64,000 bases of DNA from Blastocatellia bacterium (lineage in GTDB: Bacteria > Acidobacteriota > Blastocatellia > Pyrinomonadales > Pyrinomonadaceae), in the NCBI GenBank assembly GCA_013697915.1, contig JACCVY010000257.1:1-64000 (forward strand), read 5' to 3'. The notes beneath the pieces are model-generated. The model was not told the origin of the DNA. It made no database searches and was given only the letters and a program-made list of their open reading frames with translations. Positions 25,443 through 33,990 of this stretch are shown here, one piece after another. The stretch's first letter is position 1; every line of letters begins with the position of its first letter. A program made the position numbers and the translations under genes.

Positions 25443-25541
25443 CCTAAGACCGCGACTTGCACAAGATTCTTGATAATGCGTTTTTGGCGTGTTAACTTTC
25501 GTCTGACATTCCCCTTCATAAATCGGTTGCCTCGGAAAACG

Positions 25542-27524
25542 ATGGCTAGTCTCTACTACAGACAACTATTCGCGGGTCTGGCGCTTGTTTCGCTGGTGCT
25601 GGGTTCGATTTCCTGTCGCGCGCTGGCGACCAATCCGGCGTTCTTCGGCAGCACTACCCCGCCAGCGACCAATATTCTGCGGTACATAAATGGCGATGAG
25701 CCTGAGTCGCTCGATCCGGCGATTAGCTCAGGCCAACCGGAAGCGCGCATCTACATGGCGCTGTATCAGGGATTGGTCGAATACGATCCGAAAACGCTGG
25801 CGGCGATTCCGGCGCTGGCAGAGCGCTGGGACATCAACGACGACTCGTCTGAGTTTGTCTTTCACATGCGCCCGAACGCCAAGTGGTCCAACGGCGATCC
25901 GATCTCGGCGCAGGACTTCGTCTACAGTATTCGCCGGGCTCTGTCGCCGGAGATAGCGTCGAAGAATGCATACCTCGCTTACACCATAAGATACTCCCAG
26001 GCTTTTAATGAGGGCGCCGTTTTTGTCCGCGACCCGGCGACGAATCAGTACTTGCTGGAGAAGGATTTCGCTGAGGAAGGCGCAGTACAAACTGAGCCGC
26101 TAAGTCAGAAACCGCTCACTCCCGGCGGGCCTGAGATTAAGCCAACTGAGCAGGGACCTGCTGCTGTCCCAGACACGCCGTTTCACCAGTTCATGCATTC
26201 GCCGCCACGGCTCACCTTGCCTGGCAGCGAAAAAGTCCGCGCGAAGTTGTTGGCGAGTAATGCCAAACTTCAGGCAGCCGTTGCCGGCAAAGAATTTGTC
26301 AAAGTAAAAGCCGAAGACATCGGCGTCGAAGCGGTAGATGACTATACGATTCGCATCTCGCTGTCGCAGCCTGCACCTTACTTCAGCGGGCTTGCCGCGC
26401 ATCAACTCTTCCGGTTAGTGCCGCGAAAGATCATCGAAAAATACGGTGACAGTTGGACCGACCCCGCAAACATCGTTACCTGTGGTCCATTCAAAGTTAA
26501 AGCGTGGAAACACTACGACGAGCTGATAGTGGAACGCGATCCGGTTTACTGGGATGCGGCGAATGTGCGTCTGGACGAAATCCACTTCATGGTTTCGTCG
26601 GATAACCCCACCGCCATGAACCTGTACAAGGTCGGCGAGGTCGACGCAGTTAATAATCACGTTGTGCCAAACGGCTGGCTGGATGTGGTGCGTCCCAAAA
26701 AGGATTACATGGATGGCGCCGAGGCCGCAATCGTCTATATTTTGATGAATGTCACCAAGCCGCCCATGAATGACATTCGAGTGCGCCGCGCCTTTAACAT
26801 GGCGATTGACAAGATCAATTACGCCAAGTCACGACGCATAACCAAACCCTTATCTGCATTCACCCCCGAGGGAATTTTTGTAGGCTACCCACAACCAAAA
26901 GGCGATGGCTTTGATCCTGCGCAGGCGCGAAAGCTGATGAGTGACGCGGGTTTCCCGGTGACGAAAAAAGGTGACGGTACTTACGAATGCAAAGGCTTTC
27001 CTGTGAACCAGGTTGATTTTTCCTTCAACACGCAAAGCTCAAACAAGACGATGGCGGAGTTCATGCAGGCCCAGTGGAAACAGAATTTAGGTATCACGGT
27101 TCAGTTAAAGAGCATGGAATTCAAAACGTTCATGAACGTTCGCTCGAAACTCGAGTACAAGGGTTTTGCGATTGGGATTTGGGGCGCGGACTACATGGAT
27201 CCGTTTACGTTTCTGAATTTGTTTTCGACGCCGGGCGGCGATAATGGCAGCGGTTGGTGGGACAAGAAGTACGTCGATTTGTTGGACGACGCCAATCGCT
27301 CCCTCGACAAGCAGAAACGTTATGAGCTGATGGCAAAGGCCGAGAAGTACCTGCTCGATGCGCAACCGGTGATACCCATTGAGACGTCGTCCGTGAATTT
27401 TGTAAAGAAGCCTTACGTTAAGGGTTTATATCCCAATGCACAGTCAGTGTATGCGTGGAAGTTTGTATATATTGAGCGCGATCCGGCGAAGTGGGACTAC
27501 GGCCCGCCGAGTTTGGCGGACTAG
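25542..27524 (+). CDS. Peptide ABC transporter substrate-binding lipoprotein (2)
   Basis: This binding protein of about 660 residues is in the same SBP_bac_5 family as the gene upstream (OppA/DppA-like). ATG 25542 starts a lipoprotein signal peptide ending LGSISC; an earlier in-frame TTG at 25470 would add 24 residues without a better signal. Motifs: YINGDEPESLDPAISSGQPEARIYMALYQGLVEYDP, AERWDINDDSSEFVFHMRPNAKWSNGDPISAQDFVYSIRRAL, and VRRAFNMAIDKINYA. It is longer than usual because of a segment around residues 165-230 rich in Pro/Glu. It lies directly upstream of the permease genes. Confidence 0.91.
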   Translation: MASLYYRQLFAGLALVSLVLGSISCRALATNPAFFGSTTPPATNILRYINGDEPESLDPAISSGQPEARIYMALYQGLVEYDPKTLAAIPALAERWDINDDSSEFVFHMRPNAKWSNGDPISAQDFVYSIRRALSPEIASKNAYLAYTIRYSQAFNEGAVFVRDPATNQYLLEKDFAEEGAVQTEPLSQKPLTPGGPEIKPTEQGPAAVPDTPFHQFMHSPPRLTLPGSEKVRAKLLASNAKLQAAVAGKEFVKVKAEDIGVEAVDDYTIRISLSQPAPYFSGLAAHQLFRLVPRKIIEKYGDSWTDPANIVTCGPFKVKAWKHYDELIVERDPVYWDAANVRLDEIHFMVSSDNPTAMNLYKVGEVDAVNNHVVPNGWLDVVRPKKDYMDGAEAAIVYILMNVTKPPMNDIRVRRAFNMAIDKINYAKSRRITKPLSAFTPEGIFVGYPQPKGDGFDPAQARKLMSDAGFPVTKKGDGTYECKGFPVNQVDFSFNTQSSNKTMAEFMQAQWKQNLGITVQLKSMEFKTFMNVRSKLEYKGFAIGIWGADYMDPFTFLNLFSTPGGDNGSGWWDKKYVDLLDDANRSLDKQKRYELMAKAEKYLLDAQPVIPIETSSVNFVKKPYVKGLYPNAQSVYAWKFVYIERDPAKWDYGPPSLAD

Positions 27525-27573
27525 TTATGCGATAGAAAGGGTTGCTTTCTATTTTCCGTTAGAAGTTGTTTGA

Positions 27574-27674
27574 AGATTTTCCATTTGTCATTTGACATTT
27601 TTCATTTGCCATCGAAAGCGTCGAGGCGTTGTTTTAAATGAACAATGATAATTGATAAATGGCAAATGGAAAAT
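27574..27674. repeat. Heptanucleotide-array hairpin, unit ATTTGAC
   Basis: The left arm contains ATTTGTC, ATTTGAC, ATTTTTC, ATTTGCC (27583-27610). The right arm contains AATGATA, ATTGATA, AATGGCA, AATGGAA (about 27644-27671). Units resemble those at 4994 and 10369 but the loop is different. It lies between the second SBP and dppB. Confidence 0.85.
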
Positions 27675-27696
27675 CTGTTCCTTTTCGCTCCACTAA

Positions 27697-28617
27697 ATGC
27701 TCCGCTTCATACTTAAACGTTTGCTCATTACGATCCCGACGATTCTCGTCGTGATCACCATCACCTGGGGTTTGATCAGGCTCGCGCCCGGGAACTTTTA
27801 TTCAGGCGAAAAGCCAATCCCGAAAGCAATTGAAAACAACATTCGCGAGAAGTATGGATTGAACAAGCCGTGGTACGTGCAGTACGGCAAGATGATGGGC
27901 CACGTGTTGGTCCTCGACTTTGGCACCTCACTTAAATACGAAGGACAATCAGTTAACGGCATCATCCGGCGCTCGCTGCCGGTTTCGGCTGCGATCGGCT
28001 TGTCAGCCTACCTGCTCGCGTTGCTGGTTGGTATTACCCTCGGGTCGCTGGCGGCACTGAAGCAAAACTCAAAACTCGATTACGCGTCGATGGCGCTGGC
28101 GATGGTGGGCATCTCTGTGCCGAACTTTGTCCTCGGCCCGATTCTCGTTTTGATCTTTTCGTTAACTCTCTACTGGTTTCCGCCGGCGCGTTGGTACGGC
28201 TTTCCCAGTCGTGGCATGGTTCTTCCGGTGCTCACTCTGTCGGGGATTTACATGGCCTACATAGCGCGCTTGACGCGTGCAGGAATGTTGGAAGTGTTGC
28301 GCTCGGATTACATTCGCACCGCTCGATCCAAAGGATTAAGTGAGCGGCAAGTCGTGATGCGTCACGCGCTGCGTGGTGGACTTATGCCCGTCGTCTCTTT
28401 TACCGGACCGGCACTGGCCTTCCTGTTAACGGGAACTGTTGTGGTCGAACGTCTGTTCACGCTGCCGGGGTTGGGAAACTATTTCATTCAGGCGTCATTG
28501 AATCGTGACGAGCCGCTGATTATCGGCATCGTTTCTTTCATCGCAATAACGCTGTTGCTGATGAACCTGGTCGTGGACATTGCGTACGCGTACCTTGATC
28601 CGCGCATTCGCTATTGA
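27697..28617 (+). CDS. dppB: Di/oligopeptide ABC transporter permease (DppB-like)
   Basis: This 306-residue inner-membrane permease has an N-terminal anchor helix (MLRFILKRLLITIPTILVVITITWGLIRLAPG), then a binding-protein-dependent transport domain with five further helices. The cytoplasmic EAA loop (RSDYIRTARSKGLSERQVVMRHALRG) contacts the ATPases. It pairs with the DppC-like permease encoded 73 bp downstream. There is no Shine-Dalgarno site before the ATG, which follows a repeat array. Confidence 0.93.
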   Translation: MLRFILKRLLITIPTILVVITITWGLIRLAPGNFYSGEKPIPKAIENNIREKYGLNKPWYVQYGKMMGHVLVLDFGTSLKYEGQSVNGIIRRSLPVSAAIGLSAYLLALLVGITLGSLAALKQNSKLDYASMALAMVGISVPNFVLGPILVLIFSLTLYWFPPARWYGFPSRGMVLPVLTLSGIYMAYIARLTRAGMLEVLRSDYIRTARSKGLSERQVVMRHALRGGLMPVVSFTGPALAFLLTGTVVVERLFTLPGLGNYFIQASLNRDEPLIIGIVSFIAITLLLMNLVVDIAYAYLDPRIRY

Positions 28618-28690
28618 AAAGTAGAACAGGCCCGAGTCTGCTCATGGAATTGAACTCGAAGCGCCGGGCAGGAATGTCTGTCCACTCTTT

Positions 28691-29701
28691 ATGAACGAAG
28701 ACGAAAGAACTCCGGAGCCCGAAATCATCCACACGCCGCCTGAGTTTGTGGTGGCGGAAGAAGAGTTTCATACGCCCGCCGGCGAAGAAATAATCGCGGG
28801 CACGTCGCTTTGGAAAGACGCGTGGCGCCGGTTATTGAAAAATCGGTTGGCCGTGTTTGGCATGATCGTTGTGATTCTGGTGGCGATAGCGTCGCTGATT
28901 GGGCCGGAGATTATCAAGCGAGTTAATGGTTTCGGTCCGGACTACATTCCTTCAGACTCGCAGCTAATCAAGTCGTTTGCTCCATTCAAAGCGCCCGACG
29001 GCTCCTTCTCATGGAAGCACCCAATGGGAACCGACAATCAAGGCCGCGACATCATGGCGCGCGTGCTGCAAGGCGGGCAGATCTCGCTGATGGTTGGCAT
29101 CATTGCCACAATCGTCTCGCTGTTGATTGGCGTCGCCTATGGCGCAGTCGCCGGCTATCTGGGTGGGCGCATCGACAACCTGATGATGCGATTCGTCGAT
29201 ATTTTGTACTCGCTCCCGTACATCATTCTGGTGATTGTGTTGCTGGCCATGTTCCGCAGCAGCACGGCGGTCGGTCAGTTAGTCCTGTTGTTTATCGCTC
29301 TCGGGTCGGTTTCGTGGCTCACCATGGCGCGAATCGTTCGTGGCCAGGTGCTTTCGCTAAAGAACCAGGAATTCGTCCTGGCGGCGCGCGCGACCGGCGT
29401 CTCGACCGCGCGAATTATCTTTCGACACATCGTGCCCAACACCCTGGGACCAGTCATCGTTTATGCAACGCTAACAATCCCGACGGTGATGCTTAGCGAA
29501 GCCTTTCTTTCTTATCTGGGTTTTGGGGTGCAGCCGCCGTTGGCTTCGTGGGGCAGCTTAGCGTCTGACGGGATCCAGAATATTGCGATTTTCCCCTGGC
29601 AACTGATTTTTCCCGGACTGACGATGGCGCTGACTTTGTTTTCACTAAACTTTCTTGGTGATGGACTGCGCGATGCGCTCGATCCACAGATGCGTAAGTA
29701 G
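28691..29701 (+). CDS. dppC: Di/oligopeptide ABC transporter permease (DppC-like)
   Basis: This 336-residue partner permease has a hydrophilic N-terminal extension of about 45 residues, a first membrane helix (LAVFGMIVVILVAIASLIG), a periplasmic loop with the family block HPMGTDNQGRDIMARVLQGGQISL, and an EAA loop (QEFVLAARATGVSTARIIFRHIVPN). The conserved C-terminal end GDGLRDALDPQMRK is intact. It forms the heterodimeric channel with DppB. A palindromic repeat follows its stop codon. Confidence 0.94.
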   Translation: MNEDERTPEPEIIHTPPEFVVAEEEFHTPAGEEIIAGTSLWKDAWRRLLKNRLAVFGMIVVILVAIASLIGPEIIKRVNGFGPDYIPSDSQLIKSFAPFKAPDGSFSWKHPMGTDNQGRDIMARVLQGGQISLMVGIIATIVSLLIGVAYGAVAGYLGGRIDNLMMRFVDILYSLPYIILVIVLLAMFRSSTAVGQLVLLFIALGSVSWLTMARIVRGQVLSLKNQEFVLAARATGVSTARIIFRHIVPNTLGPVIVYATLTIPTVMLSEAFLSYLGFGVQPPLASWGSLASDGIQNIAIFPWQLIFPGLTMALTLFSLNFLGDGLRDALDPQMRK

Positions 29702-29702
29702 C

Positions 29703-29765
29703 ACCAGGTAGCACAGACTTCAGTCTGTGTTGGCGGGAAAGAGCACAGGCTAAAGCCTATGCCAC
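29703..29765. repeat. Double hairpin repeat (GCACAGACT/GCACAGGCT)
   Basis: GCACAGACT TC AGTCTGTG (about 29709-29728) is followed by GCACAGGCT AA AGCCTATGC (about 29743-29762). The same small palindrome occurs at 5984-6005 and 18924-18944. It lies in the dppC-dppD spacer and the second hairpin contains an ATG (29759) in frame with dppD, which is probably not the true start. Confidence 0.7.
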
Positions 29766-29773
29766 TGAGTAAG

Positions 29774-30802
29774 ATGAACAATAACGGAAATCTTCTGGAA
29801 GTCACTGACCTGCGCACCTACTTCGACACCGAAGACGGGATCGTCAAGGCTGTTGATGGTATCTCGTTTCAGCTTAAGCGCGGCGAGACGCTGGGCATCG
29901 TGGGCGAATCTGGCTCAGGCAAGTCAGTCACAAATCTTTCGATCATTCGCCTGGTGCCAACGCCGCCGGGCAAGATCGTTTCCGGCAAAGTGATCTTCGA
30001 CGGACAAAATTTACTGACGCTGAGTAACGAAGCTGTGCGTCACATTCGCGGCCGTCGCATTGCCATGATCTTTCAGGATCCAATGACCTCGTTGAATCCT
30101 TTCATGAAAGTCTCGCGCCAGTTGATGGAGATGACCCGTCTGCATCTTGGCCACACGAAGCAGCAGGCGTACGAACACGCCATCAAGATGCTCGAGACGG
30201 TGGGCATTCCGGATGCGCGCGCTCGCGCTAACAACTATCCGCACGAATTTTCGGGTGGCATGCGCCAGCGAGTGATGATTGCCATGGCACTTTCCTGCGA
30301 ACCGGAATTGTTGATTGCTGACGAACCTACGACCGCCCTCGACGTTACTATTCAGGCGCAAATTCTGGAATTGATAAAGAGACTAAAACAAGCGACTGGA
30401 ACCAGCGTGATATTGATTACACACGACCTGGGCATTGTTGCGGGTATGACTGACCATTTGCTGGTCATGTATGCCGGAAAGATTTTTGAGCAAGCGCCGA
30501 CAAAAGAGTTATTCGCCACGCCCGGAAATCCGTATACGAAAGGTTTGCTGCGATCGGTCCCGGATCCGACAGCGGAACAGGGCGAGCTTTATCAGATTCC
30601 GGGTTTGCCGCCGGACGTAGCGCACTTACCACCGGGATGTCCCTTTGCGGCGCGTTGCGATCGCGTCCAGGAGATTTGTCATCGCGAATTTCCGCCGTTT
30701 GTGCAGTTAACCGCGGATCATTGTTCGTTGTGCCATTTCGCCCATGAGGTTTACGAAGAGTCGCGCGCGGAAGGGGCACGAAGTTCAGAGTCCAATCTTT
30801 AG
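29774..30802 (+). CDS. dppD: Peptide ABC transporter ATPase (DppD-like)
   Basis: This ATPase of about 342 residues energises the DppBC permease on the cytoplasmic face. Walker A is GESGSGKS, the Q-loop is [12 protein letters not shown], the signature is [12 protein letters not shown], Walker B is [12 protein letters not shown], and the H-loop is [13 protein letters not shown]-terminal oligopeptide extension with four-cysteine spacing (CPFAARC...C...C, residues about 290-330) may hold an iron-sulfur site, as known for DppD/OppD. I choose ATG 29774; an in-frame ATG at 29759 lies inside a repeat hairpin. The last residues SSESNL and the stop come from the arm of another inverted repeat. Confidence 0.93.
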   Translation: MNNNGNLLEVTDLRTYFDTEDGIVKAVDGISFQLKRGETLGIVGESGSGKSVTNLSIIRLVPTPPGKIVSGKVIFDGQNLLTLSNEAVRHIRGRRIAMIFQDPMTSLNPFMKVSRQLMEMTRLHLGHTKQQAYEHAIKMLETVGIPDARARANNYPHEFSGGMRQRVMIAMALSCEPELLIADEPTTALDVTIQAQILELIKRLKQATGTSVILITHDLGIVAGMTDHLLVMYAGKIFEQAPTKELFATPGNPYTKGLLRSVPDPTAEQGELYQIPGLPPDVAHLPPGCPFAARCDRVQEICHREFPPFVQLTADHCSLCHFAHEVYEESRAEGARSSESNL

Positions 30803-30857
30803 ATTGCTGCTTAGTGGCAGCCAACGTAAACGCAAGCAAAAGCTTGTACTCTGAACT
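30782..30857. repeat. Inverted repeat overlapping dppD stop (AGTTCAGAGT)
   Basis: AGTTCAGAGTCCAA (30782-30795) is inverted with one mismatch at TTGTACTCTGAACT (30844-30857). The left arm encodes the final residues of DppD and the TAG stop (30800-30802). It fills the dppD-dppF spacer. Confidence 0.75.
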
Positions 30858-30883
30858 GCACTTAGCCAGCTCCAAAAAAAAAT

Positions 30884-31981
30884 ATGAGCACTCAAGAAAC
30901 AAATCCCGACAGCATTGTGGAAATGCCGCCACCAATCGAGAGCGGTCATGGCGATCCGTTGATCGCTATCCGGGACTTGAAGGTCTATTTTCCGATAGCC
31001 GGCAACCGCAACGTAAAAGCAGTTGACGGAGTCACGATCGACATTTATGCCGGCGAGACGCTGGGCCTGGTTGGTGAATCCGGTTGTGGCAAGTCGACGC
31101 TTGGCCGCGCGATCCTGCGGCTGGTCGAACCGACATCCGGGCAGGTGCTCTATCGCAACAACGATCTCGCAAAACTGTCCACACGCGAACTGCGCAAGCA
31201 CCGCCGGCATCTCCAGATAATTTTTCAGGATCCTTACGCTTCGCTAAATCCGCGTATGACGGTCGGCCAGATCGTGGGCGAGCCATTGGATACGTTTCGC
31301 ATCGCGCGCGGCAGGGGAGCAGAACAGCGAGTACAAGAGTTATTGGAAACTGTCGGGTTGAGCAAACGGTTCACAAAACGTTATCCCCATGAATTTTCCG
31401 GTGGCCAACGGCAGCGCATCGGCATCGCGCGCGCGCTGGCGGTGGATCCTGATTTCATAGTCGCGGATGAACCAATCTCCGCGCTTGACGTTTCCATCCA
31501 GGCGCAGATCATGAATCTGCTGGAAAAGCTACAACGGGAAAAGAACCTCACCTACCTTTTCATTTCACATGACCTACGGGCCATTCGGCATGTGTCGGAT
31601 CGAGTAGCGGTTATGTATCTCGGCAAACTCGTTGAGATAGCCGGCGCCAAAGCCATCTACGCTGATCCTTTAATGCCCTACACGAAGGCGCTTATTTCCG
31701 CCGTACCGGTGCCGGATCCGGTAGTGGAAGCAACCCGGCAGCGAATCGTGCTCGAGGGCGATGTGCCCTCTCCAATTAATCCGCCGACCGGATGCCGCTT
31801 TCACACACGTTGCCCTTACATGATCGAGACGTGCAAACAAGTCGTTCCGCCGCTGGTAGAAATCAAGCCAAACCATTTTGCCGCCTGCATCCGCATCAGC
31901 CCCGACCAGCCCGATATTGAAAAAGTCGCGCCAGGCGCCGCCCCGGGCCTTGAGGCAGCGGAGCAAGTCATTAGCCAATAG
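30884..31981 (+). CDS. dppF: Peptide ABC transporter ATPase (DppF-like)
   Basis: This 365-residue second ATPase of the importer has Walker [11 protein letters not shown]-loop [14 protein letters not shown], signature [12 protein letters not shown], Walker [13 protein letters not shown] and H-loop [10 protein letters not shown]. The OppF-type C-terminal extension ([25 protein letters not shown]) is present, with four cysteines counting the one in AACIRI. It completes a seven-component locus: two lipoproteins, two permeases, two ATPases plus spacer repeats. The transporter should import di- or oligopeptides, matching the secreted peptidases elsewhere in the window. Confidence 0.94.
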   Translation: MSTQETNPDSIVEMPPPIESGHGDPLIAIRDLKVYFPIAGNRNVKAVDGVTIDIYAGETLGLVGESGCGKSTLGRAILRLVEPTSGQVLYRNNDLAKLSTRELRKHRRHLQIIFQDPYASLNPRMTVGQIVGEPLDTFRIARGRGAEQRVQELLETVGLSKRFTKRYPHEFSGGQRQRIGIARALAVDPDFIVADEPISALDVSIQAQIMNLLEKLQREKNLTYLFISHDLRAIRHVSDRVAVMYLGKLVEIAGAKAIYADPLMPYTKALISAVPVPDPVVEATRQRIVLEGDVPSPINPPTGCRFHTRCPYMIETCKQVVPPLVEIKPNHFAACIRISPDQPDIEKVAPGAAPGLEAAEQVISQ

Positions 31982-32128
31982 CCCTCAAATTCCTCGCAAA
32001 TCGCGGTTATGTTCAGCCTTAAACGCATGAAAAGCGTTTGCTATTAGTCGTTTATCAATAGGGCAAGTTGTTCTGTTGAGCAGGATGCGGTCGTACTGTG
32101 CGGCCAGCAAGTTCTGATTGAGCCCTTA

Positions 32129-32155
32129 TTGATAACGCAATTGGAAACTTATACT
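32129..32155 (+). promoter_or_regulatory. Candidate promoter for the signalling island
   Basis: TTGATA (32129-32134) and TATACT (32150-32155) are separated by 15 bp. The likely transcript start near 32162 would leave a 40-nt leader before ATG 32203 but almost none before the alternative TTG at 32167. A short AAACGC/GCGTTT hairpin lies upstream at 32021-32039. Confidence 0.45.
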
Positions 32156-32202
32156 GAAACGACGATTTGAGTAGTGCGTTGCGGACTTTTGCAAGTAATC
32201 GA

Positions 32203-33990
32203 ATGCCACGTCGCAAACAAGAGTCTCGTGCAAAACGAGCGATAGCCAAAGCGCCAAGGTCCGCACCTGAGCAGTCGCCTGAGATTGTTCAGGAACATCC
32301 AGAGGATGCACCGGCAGGCTGGCTGGAAGTGCAAGAGAAACTGGCAAGCTCTCATGGGCTGTCGCTGTTGCTTGTTGACGGGCGACAACCTCCCGCCATC
32401 GCTGTCTCAAACAACAACTCGATATGTCACGCGTTTCAATCATCGCCCGAGCATGTTCATCTTTGCGATCCTTTTTGTGGAGATGCACACCGCCGCGCCC
32501 TGAGCGCCCGGTCAGTGGTCCATTACAAATGCCACGCCGGGTTGGAGTGTTTCACAATGCCGGTTGAAATTCCCGGCGAACCGAATCTTGCTGTAATTGG
32601 GGGCCGCGCGTTCGTTAGCGGCACTGACTATCGTGCGCTTGCCGAGCGCTTTCGCGCAGGCGAATTAAATGAATTGCTTGAGCGAGCGCCGTTTGAGAAT
32701 GTGATCTTTTCCGAACCGCAGCGCTTGACTCAGTTGTCATCGCGTGTGGAAAAGGCCGCGCAAGCTTTGTCGACTTCACACGCGAAGGAGCCCATTGAAG
32801 CATCCAGTGAACTAAAGATAGAGCAACTTGTTCAACCGGAGGCACTACTGGCCGTTCCGGTTGCCCAAGCCCGCGATGATTCGTTCCGGGCCCAAACGCA
32901 ACCCGATCTGCAAGGTGAAGTGGATCGCCTGCGGAGTGAATTGCAACATCGTGCTGATCTTGCTGAATCGTTGAAACACTTTCTCGAGCGCATTAGCTCC
33001 AACGAACCGGAACAGACTTACGTGGCCATTTTAACGCAGGCGAAAAGCCTGCTCCGCGCCGAACGCGCTTCGCTGATGGTGCTTGACGAGGACGAAAACG
33101 AGCTTGTGATGAAGGCGGCCATTGGATTGTCAGTTCCAAAAGAGGACGTGGCTCGCGCCCGGCTGGGCGAAGGTATCGCCGGCCGGGTAGCGGAATCAGG
33201 ACGACCGATGATTGTCGCTAATGCTGTGAGCATTCGTCCGTTCGTTGCGAATGAGAAACGTGATTACAAAACTGCATCGTTCATCAGTTATCCCATCAGC
33301 ATGCGCGGCCGCAAGATTGGCGTGCTGAATCTTACCGATAAGACAACCGGCGAAGTATTTGATGACGTGGATTTGAGTTTGCTGGACTTGGTTGGCCCGC
33401 AGATCGCGATTGCGCTCGAGCGCGCGGAATGGCAGGACCGTGCCGCTCAGTTTCAGTTGATGTCGATTACTGATCCCTTAACCGGACTGCTCAATCGCCG
33501 TTACCTGGAAGAGCGTTTAACTGAGGAACTAAACCGTTCGCTGCGCTACAACTATTCGATGAGTTGTTTAATGATCGACATTGATGACTTCAAGAAATAC
33601 AACGATCTCAATGGTCATCAGGCCGGCGACGACGCTTTGAAGATCGCGGCCCACTGCCTGAAGACGGCGCTTCGGTCCGCCGATGTCGCTTGCCGCTATG
33701 GCGGTGAAGAGTTTTGCATTCTGCTGCCGCAAACGTCGCTTACCGAAGCCGGCGTAATCGCCGAGCGCATGCGGCAGCGCGTCGCAGAAACAGGCTTCCC
33801 CTACGGAAAGTCGCAGCCTTTAGGCGTGGTCAGTATCAGCGTCGGCATATCGACGTTTGCCCGCGACATCGATACCGCCCAAAAAGTGATCGCGACGGCA
33901 GACCGCGCGCTTTACAGCGCCAAGAATCGGGGAAAGAACCGGGTTGAGTATTACGTCGAAAACTTGACCGGCGGGCCGGCTAACAAATGA
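32203..33990 (+). CDS. PocR-GAF-GGDEF diguanylate cyclase
   Basis: This cytoplasmic sensor of about 595 residues makes cyclic di-GMP. Residues about 30-165 form a PocR-type ligand domain with the cysteine pattern SICHAFQSSPEHVHLCDPFC and YKCHAGLECFTMPVEI. Residues about 245-400 form a GAF domain (ILTQAKSLLRAERASLMVLDEDENELVMKAAIGL, GEGIAGRVAESGRPMIVANA). A GGDEF domain follows with SITDPLTGLLNRRYLEERL and the active loop YGGEEF near residue 500; the RxxD inhibitory site is not obvious. The downstream gene overlaps by 4 nt (ATGA). A TTG at 32167 would add 12 residues; ATG 32203 is preferred from promoter spacing. Confidence 0.9.
   Translation: MPRRKQESRAKRAIAKAPRSAPEQSPEIVQEHPEDAPAGWLEVQEKLASSHGLSLLLVDGRQPPAIAVSNNNSICHAFQSSPEHVHLCDPFCGDAHRRALSARSVVHYKCHAGLECFTMPVEIPGEPNLAVIGGRAFVSGTDYRALAERFRAGELNELLERAPFENVIFSEPQRLTQLSSRVEKAAQALSTSHAKEPIEASSELKIEQLVQPEALLAVPVAQARDDSFRAQTQPDLQGEVDRLRSELQHRADLAESLKHFLERISSNEPEQTYVAILTQAKSLLRAERASLMVLDEDENELVMKAAIGLSVPKEDVARARLGEGIAGRVAESGRPMIVANAVSIRPFVANEKRDYKTASFISYPISMRGRKIGVLNLTDKTTGEVFDDVDLSLLDLVGPQIAIALERAEWQDRAAQFQLMSITDPLTGLLNRRYLEERLTEELNRSLRYNYSMSCLMIDIDDFKKYNDLNGHQAGDDALKIAAHCLKTALRSADVACRYGGEEFCILLPQTSLTEAGVIAERMRQRVAETGFPYGKSQPLGVVSISVGISTFARDIDTAQKVIATADRALYSAKNRGKNRVEYYVENLTGGPANK

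Noticed and set aside
29759..29773. ATG 29759 as the dppD start
   Set aside because: It lies inside a palindromic repeat copy. ATG 29774 gives the normal family N-terminus.
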